Part shown: piece by piece, positions 25,532 to 32,127 of the stretch
How the letters are laid out: the number at the start of each line of letters is the position of its first letter
Numbering within the stretch: position 1 is the first letter of the stretch
Source of the DNA: JADJQU01 sp035490315
Lineage (GTDB): Bacteria > Planctomycetota > UBA1135 > GCA-002686595
Reading direction: 5' to 3'
DNA length: 38,396 nucleotides
Assembly (NCBI GenBank): GCA_035490315.1
Contig: DATHET010000350.1
Location: 1-38,396 of the forward strand
Program-made: the position numbers and the translations under genes
Notes under the pieces: model-generated
What the model was told of the DNA's origin: nothing
Seen by the model: only the letters and a program-made list of their open reading frames with translations
Database searches by the model: none

Positions 25532-27784
25532 TCAGAAGCACATGGTGAAGTGCAATCCATCGCTCAGCGTCGTGTTGTTCGGTGCAGGGAAGCCCGGGTC
25601 CCGGCCCCAGAACTGCGCGTCGACGATCGTGCCCCCGATCTGCAGCGAAGGATGTGGAATTCCGCCGTGCGCCCCAACCGCAAACGCATTGAAGTCGATC
25701 GAAAAAACGCCCGTGCAGTCGAGTGTCGGAAGCGGCGATCCGCCGGAGTGGACCGCGCTGGAGCGTTTGATCGGCGAAGCAAGGCACAGAATTCCGCCCG
25801 TGAACGGCAGGGCGGCCTGACCGCTGAGCGAGTAGAGAAGCAGACCCGGTTTCTGGTTGCCTACGTTCGAGGCGCTGATGGTGAAGCCGCTGCCTGCGTT
25901 CGCACTCGCAGTTCCGCTCGAACCGATCGCCGGCAGGCAGCCAAGCGAATTCGTTTTCGCGCTGCAGTACACGGCTGCGCTCGAGCACGACGGCACGACA
26001 CCCAGGACCGTGCGGATACCGCCTGCCCCAAACTTGCCGTAGGAAAACCCGACGGGGAGCGCTGGCAGGTTGCACTCGCCGTGGGCATTGTTTCCCCAGG
26101 CCACGATCGAGCCGTCGCTGCGCCGCGCCAGGCAGTGATCCCAGCCCGCCGCCACCTCGACATAGGACAGCCCGACCGGTAGCACGGGCACGTTGCACTG
26201 CCCGTTGACGTTGGAACCCCAGACCACGATCGAGCCGTCGCTGCACCGCGCTGCGCTGTGATCCCGGCCCGCCGCGATCTCCACATAGGAAAGCCCGGGC
26301 GGGAGTGCCGGCACGTTGCACTGGCCCGCGGCATTGTCGCCCCAAGCCACGACCGAGCCGTCGCTGCGCCGCGCCAGAGTGTGAAACGTGTGCGCGGCGA
26401 TTTCGACGTAAGAAAGGCCCACCGGGAGCGCCGGGACGTTGCACTGGCCGAAGTTGTTGAGCCCCCAGGCCAGCACCGAGCCGTCGCTGAGCCGCGCCAC
26501 GGTTTGAAACACCCCCGCAGCAATCTCAACGTAAGTGATTCCGACTGGCAGCGAAGGCGTGTCGCCCTCGCCATAGCCGTTGGCGCCCCAGGACACCACG
26601 TTGCCGTCGCCGAGTCGCGCCACCGTGTGAGACCGGCCCGCCGCGATCTGCACGCAGGAGAATCCGCCGGGGACCGTCGGCACGTCGCACTGGAGATAGC
26701 CGTTGCCCCCCCAGGCGACGACCGAGCCATCGCTGCGCCGTGCCACCGTGTGCACCTCGCTCGCCGCGATCTCGACCAGGGAGAGACCGACTGGCAGCGA
26801 TGGCTTGTTGCATTGGCTGACCCAGTCGTTGCCCCAGGTCACGACCGAGCCATTGCTCAGCCGCGCCACGTTGTGATGCTCACCCGCCTCGACCTCGACG
26901 CAGGAGAGTCCACCCGGGAACGGCGGCACGTTGCACTGGCCGTACCAGTTGTTCCCCCAAGCCACTACCGAGCCGTCGCTGCGTCGCGCCACGCTGTGTT
27001 GCACGCTCGCCGAGACTTCGACGTAGGAGAGTCCGCCCGGAAGCACCGGCACGTTGCACTGTCCGTCGGCGTTCTGTCCCCAGGCGACGACCGAGCCGTC
27101 GCTGCGCCGCGCCAAGGTGTGATTGAAACTCGCCGCGACTTCGACGTAGGTCAGTCCGCCCGGCAGCGCCGGCACGTTGGTTTGGCCATAGGCGTTGTAT
27201 CCCCAGGCCACGATCGAGCCGTCGCTGCGCCGAGCCACGCTGTGGTGCCAGCCGGCGGCGACCTCGACGTACGAAAGCCCGATCGGGAGAGCGGGTACGT
27301 TGCACTGGGCGTAGAAGTTGTCTCCCCAGGCTACGACCGAGCCATCACTGCGCCGCGCCACGCTGTGTCGCGCGCCGGCCGCCACTTCGACGTACGAGAG
27401 CCCCACCGGAAGCGCCGGCACATTGCACTGGCCGTAGCCATTGTGTCCCCAGGCCGCCACGGATCCGTCGCTGCGTCGCGCTACGCTGTGTTCCACGCCC
27501 CCACAAACATCGACGTAGGAGAGTCCGCCCGGGAGCGCCGGCACGCTGCACTGGCCCGAGGTGTTGAGTCCCCAAGCCACGACCGATCCGTCGCTGCGCC
27601 GCGCCAGGGTGTGGGACCCGTGGGCCGAGACCTCGGCGAACGCCTGGGCGTTCCAGCGGCTATCGAATACCGTCTCTCCGAAGCCTGTGACGGCCGCCTG
27701 CCCCATCGCGTGATTCGCGACGGCCGCATTCACGCACGACGCGAGGAACAGCAGAGCGATCGAGCGCTGGCCGCATCGAAACAT
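25532..27784 (-). CDS. Secreted RCC1-like repeat protein with planctomycete C-terminal domain
   Basis: A 750-residue exported protein. The ATG at 27784 is supported by AAGGA six bases ahead and by the signal peptide (SIALLFLASCVNAAVANHAM). Thirteen repeats of 41 residues follow, each like RRSDGSVVAWGNNWYGQCNV plus PPFPGGLSCVEVEAG, the pattern of RCC1/BNR-type beta-propeller blades. Repeats 7, 9 and 12 are the most divergent. The last 140 residues (from YCSAKTNSLGCLPAIGSSGT) are a separate Cys-containing domain with NQKPGLLLYSLSGQAALPF, LDCTGVFSIDFNAFA and the tail DPGFPAPNNTTLSDGLHF; I recognise this as recurrent at the ends of exported planctomycete proteins. It could be a sorting or surface-attachment domain. 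The ligand is unknown. Confidence 0.88.
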   Translation of the reverse strand: MFRCGQRSIALLFLASCVNAAVANHAMGQAAVTGFGETVFDSRWNAQAFAEVSAHGSHTLARRSDGSVVAWGLNTSGQCSVPALPGGLSYVDVCGGVEHSVARRSDGSVAAWGHNGYGQCNVPALPVGLSYVEVAAGARHSVARRSDGSVVAWGDNFYAQCNVPALPIGLSYVEVAAGWHHSVARRSDGSIVAWGYNAYGQTNVPALPGGLTYVEVAASFNHTLARRSDGSVVAWGQNADGQCNVPVLPGGLSYVEVSASVQHSVARRSDGSVVAWGNNWYGQCNVPPFPGGLSCVEVEAGEHHNVARLSNGSVVTWGNDWVSQCNKPSLPVGLSLVEIAASEVHTVARRSDGSVVAWGGNGYLQCDVPTVPGGFSCVQIAAGRSHTVARLGDGNVVSWGANGYGEGDTPSLPVGITYVEIAAGVFQTVARLSDGSVLAWGLNNFGQCNVPALPVGLSYVEIAAHTFHTLARRSDGSVVAWGDNAAGQCNVPALPPGLSYVEIAAGRDHSAARCSDGSIVVWGSNVNGQCNVPVLPVGLSYVEVAAGWDHCLARRSDGSIVAWGNNAHGECNLPALPVGFSYGKFGAGGIRTVLGVVPSCSSAAVYCSAKTNSLGCLPAIGSSGTASANAGSGFTISASNVGNQKPGLLLYSLSGQAALPFTGGILCLASPIKRSSAVHSGGSPLPTLDCTGVFSIDFNAFAVGAHGGIPHPSLQIGGTIVDAQFWGRDPGFPAPNNTTLSDGLHFTMCF
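26040..27640 (-). repeat. Array of thirteen 123-bp coding repeats
   Basis: The RCC1-like gene contains thirteen units of 123 bases (41 codons), easily seen by the recurring GAGCCGTCGCTGCG on the plus strand (for example 26108 and 26231 with exact 123-base spacing). Identity is high at DNA level in several neighbours, which suggests recent duplication or gene conversion and unstable copy number. Ends are approximate. Confidence 0.85.
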
Positions 27785-28032
27785 GGCGAGTCCTTCGAGG
27801 ATTGGCGTTGCGAGGTTGCGAGAGCCTCCAACCCTGAAGACGGATTGCCGGCTCCCTCCGTGCCCAAAATAAAGGATAACAGCGGCTGGATCTCCCGCGA
27901 GACCCGCCGACCGGAGACGGGCGGAGGCGTTCCAAGGCCGAATGGGTGGATGGATGGATTGACATTCCCGCGTGGGAACTCCGTGCTGGGCTATCCGCCC
28001 ATTCTCAGGGTTGGAGGAGCCTCGAGTTCGAC
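27785..28032. promoter_or_regulatory. Divergent promoter region between the RCC1 gene and phosphoketolase
   Basis: 248 bases. An AT-rich island, CAAAATAAAGGATAAC at 27865-27880, gives TTATCC on the minus strand, a possible -10 for the RCC1 gene, with a poor -35. A TTGACA at 27959-27964 faces xfp and is followed directly by the inverted repeat TTCCC-N4-GGGAA (27965-27978), but no good -10 is spaced from it. A short GGAT repeat lies at 27946-27958. Confidence 0.4.
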
Positions 28033-30408
28033 ATGCACGCACCCATGACCAACAAGCCCACGGCCCACTCCGACCGCGCCCTTCGGCTCGAGCCTCTTGA
28101 CGCGTTCTGGCGCGCGGCAAACTACCTCGCGGCGGCGCAGATCTATCTGCAGGCGAATCCCCTGCTGCGGCGGCCGCTCGTCGCGGAGGACGTCAAGCCG
28201 CGGCTGCTCGGACATTGGGGGACGGTGCCGGGGATCACGCTGGTCTCTGCGCATTTGAATCGGTTGATCCAGGACACGCGCGCGAAGGTGCTGCTCCTCG
28301 TGGGGCCGGGGCACGGGGCTCCAGGCGTGCTTTCGAGCGTGTTCCTCGAGGGCACGCTCGGCGAGCACGAGCCGCGCTTCAGCCGCGACGAGGCTGGCAT
28401 CGAGCGCTTCGTACGGGCCTTCTCCTGGCCCGGTGGGATGCCGAGCCACGTCACGGCGCAGACGCCAGGCTCGATCCACGAAGGAGGCGAGCTCGGGTAC
28501 AGCCTGTCGCACGCTTTCGGCGCGGCTTTCGACCATCCCGAGCAGATCGTCGCCTGCATCGTCGGCGACGGCGAGGCGGAAAGCGGGCCGATCGCGGCGG
28601 CGTGGCATTCGGTGCGCTACCTCGACGCAGCGCGCGATGGAGCGGTGCTGCCGATCCTGCATTTGAATGGGTACAAGATCTCGAGCCCGACGATTTCGGC
28701 GAGGTCCAGTGACGAGGAGCTCGGCCAGTTCTTCGCTGGGATCGGCTGGGAAGCGCGCGTCGTCGCCGGGACGGAGCCCATGCTCGTGCACGAGCAGATG
28801 TGGAGCGCGCTGGACTGGGCGCATGGGCGCATCCGCGAGATCCAGGCCGCGGCGCGCGGCGGGAAGGCGAGGGAGCGCGCGCGCTGGCCGCTGCTCTTGC
28901 TGCGCACGCCGAAGGGTTGGACCGGCCCGAAGCGGCTCGATGGAAAACAGATCGAGGGCTTGCCGGCCTCGCACCAGATCCCGATCCACGATCCCAGGAA
29001 GAAGCCGGGGCATTTGAAGGCGCTCGAGAGCTGGCTCGCGAGCTACGCGCCGCGCGAGCTCTTCGATGAACGAGGCGTGCCGGTGGCGGGCGTGCTCGCG
29101 AATCTTCCGCCGGCGGAGCTTTGCATGGGGCGCAATCCCCTCGCGAATGCGGGCCGCACGATGCGTGCGCTCGCGCTGCCGCGCATCGAGGACCAGGCCG
29201 TGGAGGTCGAGATTCCCGGCAAGCTCAGCGTCGAGACGACTCGCCCGCTCGGCCGCTGGCTTCGCGACCTGTTCGCTGCCAACGCGAGGAATTTCCGCAT
29301 GTTCTGTCCGGATGAAACTTCGTCGAACCGACTCGACGACGTGTTCGACGCGACGGCGCGCGCGTTCCAGGGTCCGTTCGAGCCGAGCGACGAGCATCTC
29401 GCGCGCGACGGCCGCGTGATGGAGATCCTGAGCGAGCACACCTGCCAGGGTTGGCTCGAAGGGTATGTGCTCACGGGCCGCCACGGGCTCTTCCCCTGCT
29501 ACGAGGCTTTTGCGGTGATCGTCGATTCGATGGTCGCGCAGCACGCCAAGTGGCTCAAGATCGCGTCGGAAGTTGCCTGGCGCGCGCCGGTCGCGTCGCT
29601 CAATTATCTGCTGACGTCGCACAGCTGGAGGCAGGATCACAACGGATACAGCCACCAGGGCCCGGGCTTCCTGGACAACCTGCTGTCGAAGAAGAGCTCG
29701 ATCGTGCGCATCTATCTGCCGTGCGACGCGAACACGCTGCTCGCCGCGGCCGAGCACTGCTTCGCGAGCCGCCAGCTGATCAATTTGATGATCGCTTCGA
29801 AGAATGCGATGCCTCAGTGGCTCGCGCTTCCTGCCGCACGCGAGCATTGCGCGCGCGGCGCTTCGGCTTGGGACTGGGCGGGCAACGAGGTCGGGCCGGC
29901 CAAGGTCGTGCTCGCCTGCGCGGGCGACACGCCGACGATGGAGATCCTTGCGGCCGCGGAGATCTTGAAGCGCATCGCGCCCGAGTTGTCGCTGCGCGTG
30001 GTCAATGTCTTCGACTTGTTCGCGCTGGCTTCGCGGCGCGATCATCCCCACGGTCTCGAGGACGCGGTTTTCCAGCGTCTGTTTGGCGACGACACGCCGG
30101 TGGTCTTCGCTTTCCACGGCTACCCGCGCGGCATCCACGAGCTGGTCCACCACCGCCCGAACCCGGAGCGCTTCCACGTGCGAGGCTATGTCGAGGAAGG
30201 CACGACGACGACGCCCTTCGACATGGTCGTTCGCAATGGAGTTTCGCGCTTCCAGCTCGCGACGATGGCCTTGGAACGCGCAGGCCATCCGAAGGCCAAG
30301 CCGCTCGCGGCCGAGCTGCAGTCCAGCCTCGATCGACACCGCGCCTACATCGAGAAACACGGTGAAGATCCGGCCGAGATCGCGCAGTGGACCTGGGGCG
30401 GCGCTTGA
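28033..30408 (+). CDS. xfp: Phosphoketolase (xylulose-5-phosphate/fructose-6-phosphate)
   Basis: Thiamine-diphosphate enzyme that splits xylulose 5-phosphate (and often fructose 6-phosphate) with phosphate to acetyl phosphate and a shorter sugar phosphate. The 791 residues match the family. Landmarks: LDAFWRAANYLAAAQIYLQA at 22-41, HWGTVPG, GPGHGAPG (91-98), SHVTAQTPGSIHEGGELGYS, the cofactor motif GDGEAESGP at 178-186, and in the C-terminal half LTSHSWRQDHNGYSHQGPGF and VRIYLPCDANTLL. The ATG at 28033 is preferred because GGAGGA lies 14 bases before it; a second ATG lies 4 codons later. ackA follows with a 4-base overlap. The family gives acetate-type energy yield without the full lower glycolysis. 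Confidence 0.96.
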   Translation: MHAPMTNKPTAHSDRALRLEPLDAFWRAANYLAAAQIYLQANPLLRRPLVAEDVKPRLLGHWGTVPGITLVSAHLNRLIQDTRAKVLLLVGPGHGAPGVLSSVFLEGTLGEHEPRFSRDEAGIERFVRAFSWPGGMPSHVTAQTPGSIHEGGELGYSLSHAFGAAFDHPEQIVACIVGDGEAESGPIAAAWHSVRYLDAARDGAVLPILHLNGYKISSPTISARSSDEELGQFFAGIGWEARVVAGTEPMLVHEQMWSALDWAHGRIREIQAAARGGKARERARWPLLLLRTPKGWTGPKRLDGKQIEGLPASHQIPIHDPRKKPGHLKALESWLASYAPRELFDERGVPVAGVLANLPPAELCMGRNPLANAGRTMRALALPRIEDQAVEVEIPGKLSVETTRPLGRWLRDLFAANARNFRMFCPDETSSNRLDDVFDATARAFQGPFEPSDEHLARDGRVMEILSEHTCQGWLEGYVLTGRHGLFPCYEAFAVIVDSMVAQHAKWLKIASEVAWRAPVASLNYLLTSHSWRQDHNGYSHQGPGFLDNLLSKKSSIVRIYLPCDANTLLAAAEHCFASRQLINLMIASKNAMPQWLALPAAREHCARGASAWDWAGNEVGPAKVVLACAGDTPTMEILAAAEILKRIAPELSLRVVNVFDLFALASRRDHPHGLEDAVFQRLFGDDTPVVFAFHGYPRGIHELVHHRPNPERFHVRGYVEEGTTTTPFDMVVRNGVSRFQLATMALERAGHPKAKPLAAELQSSLDRHRAYIEKHGEDPAEIAQWTWGGA

Positions 30409-31598
30409 GCGGTCCGCGCGTGCTGGCTGTCAATTGTGGCAGCTCGTCGCTCAAGCTGGGCTTCTACGAGGACGACGAGCCCGTCGCTCGCATCAGCATC
30501 GAGCGAATTGGCTCAGGAGCGAGATTGGAGCTGAAGCGTGGAACGCAATCTCGCGAGGAGGAGATCGAAGCGGAGGATCATGGTCAGGCTTTCGAGCAGG
30601 CGATCCGGCGCATGCCGGAGATCGGCGAGGCGCAAGAGCTCTGCGTCGGGCATCGCGTCGTCCACGGTGGCGCCGGGCTGCGCGAGACGACTCGGATCGA
30701 CGCGCGGGTGATCGCCGCGATCGAAGCTCAGCTTCCGCTCGTGCCGTTGCACAATGGGCCGGCTCTCGAAGCGATTCATGCTGCGAGCAAGGCCTTCGGG
30801 GCGCGCGCGGGGCAGTTCGCGGTGTTCGACACGCACTTCCATCGCAATCTGCCGCTGCACGCCGCGCGCTACGCGATTCCTCGCGAGCTCGAGGAAAGGC
30901 ACGGGATCGTGCGCGTCGGGTTTCATGGGTTGGCGCATCGGTGGATGAGCGAGCGTTTTGCCGCTCTGTCCAAGGCGGGCAATGCCGCGTCCGTGGTGAC
31001 GCTTCAGCTCGGCAATGGGTGCTCGGCGGCGGCGGTTCGGGCGGGGCGGTCGATCGATGTGACGATGGGTTATTCACCGCTCGAGGGCTTGATGATGGGC
31101 ACGCGGTCGGGTGACGTCGATCCGGCTCTGGTGCTGCGCTTGGCCGAGCTGGAGCGAGTGGATGCGAGCGTGATTGCGACCTGGCTGAATACGCGAGCGG
31201 GGTTGCTCGGTGTTTCGGGGCATTCGCAGGACATGCGCGAGCTGCTCGAAGCGGAGCGGGACGGCGATGCGCGCAGCGCGCTGGCCGTCGAGATGTTCGT
31301 GCAACGCGTGCGGAAGGCGGTCGGGGCGATGCTCGCGGCGCTCGGGGGCGCGGATGGAATCGTTTTTGGCGGAGGTATCGGCGAGCATGCGGCGGGGATT
31401 CGCGCGCGGGTTTGTGCGGGATTCGAGTGGTGCGGATTGGTGCTCGATCCGCGGACGAATGCGGCAATTGGCTCGCGCGAGGGACGGATCAGCGCGGACG
31501 GTGCGCGGATCGAGGCGTGGGTCGTGCCTGTGGATGAGGAAGCGCTGATCGTGCGCGAGGTGCGGGGTGTGCTTGCCGGCCAGCGTGAACAGGTCTGA
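30405..31598 (+). CDS. ackA: Acetate kinase
   Basis: Makes ATP from acetyl phosphate, releasing acetate. From the TTG at 30405, which overlaps the xfp stop as TTGA, the 397 residues match the family. It shows VNCGSSSLKLGF (about 9-20), GHRVVHGG, DTHFHRNLP (usual D-T-A-F-H), GFHGLAHRW (usual GTSHRY), LGNGCSAAAV, the signature MGYSPLEGLMMGTRSGDVDP and FGGGIGEHA. Several non-catalytic positions differ from the E. coli type, as expected for a phosphoketolase-linked subgroup. GTG at 30387 would start inside xfp. The direct coupling means acetyl phosphate made by xfp is handed to the kinase made in equal amount. Confidence 0.95.
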   Translation: MSGPRVLAVNCGSSSLKLGFYEDDEPVARISIERIGSGARLELKRGTQSREEEIEAEDHGQAFEQAIRRMPEIGEAQELCVGHRVVHGGAGLRETTRIDARVIAAIEAQLPLVPLHNGPALEAIHAASKAFGARAGQFAVFDTHFHRNLPLHAARYAIPRELEERHGIVRVGFHGLAHRWMSERFAALSKAGNAASVVTLQLGNGCSAAAVRAGRSIDVTMGYSPLEGLMMGTRSGDVDPALVLRLAELERVDASVIATWLNTRAGLLGVSGHSQDMRELLEAERDGDARSALAVEMFVQRVRKAVGAMLAALGGADGIVFGGGIGEHAAGIRARVCAGFEWCGLVLDPRTNAAIGSREGRISADGARIEAWVVPVDEEALIVREVRGVLAGQREQV

Positions 31599-31797
31599 GC
31601 GAGCAGGACATTCACGCGGGCGCCGAGAAATCACGCCGCCGCACGCGTTGACGACGACTTCGGCTGCATGCACGAGCGCCAGCAGTCCGACGTGAACGAA
31701 TTGTCCTTTCGAATCAAGCTGCGCCCCGACGAAGCATCTGCTGAGGGGCGGGGTACCTAGAACTGCAGGCAAGTCAGCGCAGGATGGGGTGGTTTCA

Positions 31798-31824
31798 GTG
31801 AACAAACATTCACGGCGATGTGAA
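31798..31824. promoter_or_regulatory. Three alternating GTGAA/TTCAC half-sites with 11-bp spacing
   Basis: GTGAA at 31798, TTCAC at 31809 and GTGAA at 31820 alternate in orientation with exactly 11 bases from start to start, one DNA turn. Each neighbouring pair forms an inverted repeat with a 6-base gap. It lies 10 bases before a weak -35 and could be an activator or repressor site for the downstream secreted-protein gene. Confidence 0.4.
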
Positions 31825-31834
31825 CGATTCGTAT

Positions 31835-31863
31835 CTTCCATCGCAGAGCGACCTGGTTATACC
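31835..31863 (+). promoter_or_regulatory. Possible promoter of the BACON/PKD/beta-helix gene
   Basis: CTTCCA and TATACC are 17 bases apart. The -10 is good, the -35 poor, as in activator-dependent promoters. It would give a leader of about 260 bases. Confidence 0.35.
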
Positions 31864-32127
31864 TGTCCCTCCGTAGGGGGGTTCGGGGAGTCGGACCGGC
31901 CAGGCATCGTGCTGTGGCTGACGGGCTTCGAGCCGCAAGGGAAGTAGGCCGTTCGCGGCCGCGGCACGTCAGGCAAAGCATCGAGCGCGGGCAGCGCGCG
32001 ATGCCGTCGAGAGAGAGTTCGAGGGGCCTCCGTAACCAGCGCGTCGACGCTCGGTGCGGCCGCGTCTCGCAGCCTCGCTCGATGAGCTGTCGGTCCGTGG
32101 ACCGTGAAGCGCAACAAGAGGCACTTC

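Larger units (their letters stand above)
31599..32127. other. Long intergenic region before the BACON/PKD/beta-helix gene
   Basis: 529 bases with no gene I can support. A minus-strand frame running back from 31841 has no recognisable domain and mostly overlaps ackA. The region holds three phased half-sites and a possible promoter, listed separately, leaving a 260-base leader with short hairpins (GGCTTCGAGCC; GGCCGTTCGCGGCC). Confidence 0.6.

Noticed and set aside
26040..27640. Regular repeats as a CRISPR array
   Set aside because: The 123-base unit is coding throughout, has no unique spacers between short repeats and no cas genes nearby.
23685..28032. Genomic island integrated at tRNA-Arg
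   Set aside because: No integrase and no second copy of the tRNA 3' end were seen, and base composition does not clearly change.
26258..28048. Plus-strand repeat-containing frame opposite the RCC1 gene
   Set aside because: Its repeats merely mirror the 123-base coding repeats of the minus strand; the minus frame has a signal peptide, ribosome site and domain pattern.
31600..31841. Minus-strand frame between ackA and the BACON gene
   Set aside because: The translation starting at 31841 has no recognisable domain, no ribosome site and runs into ackA antisense.
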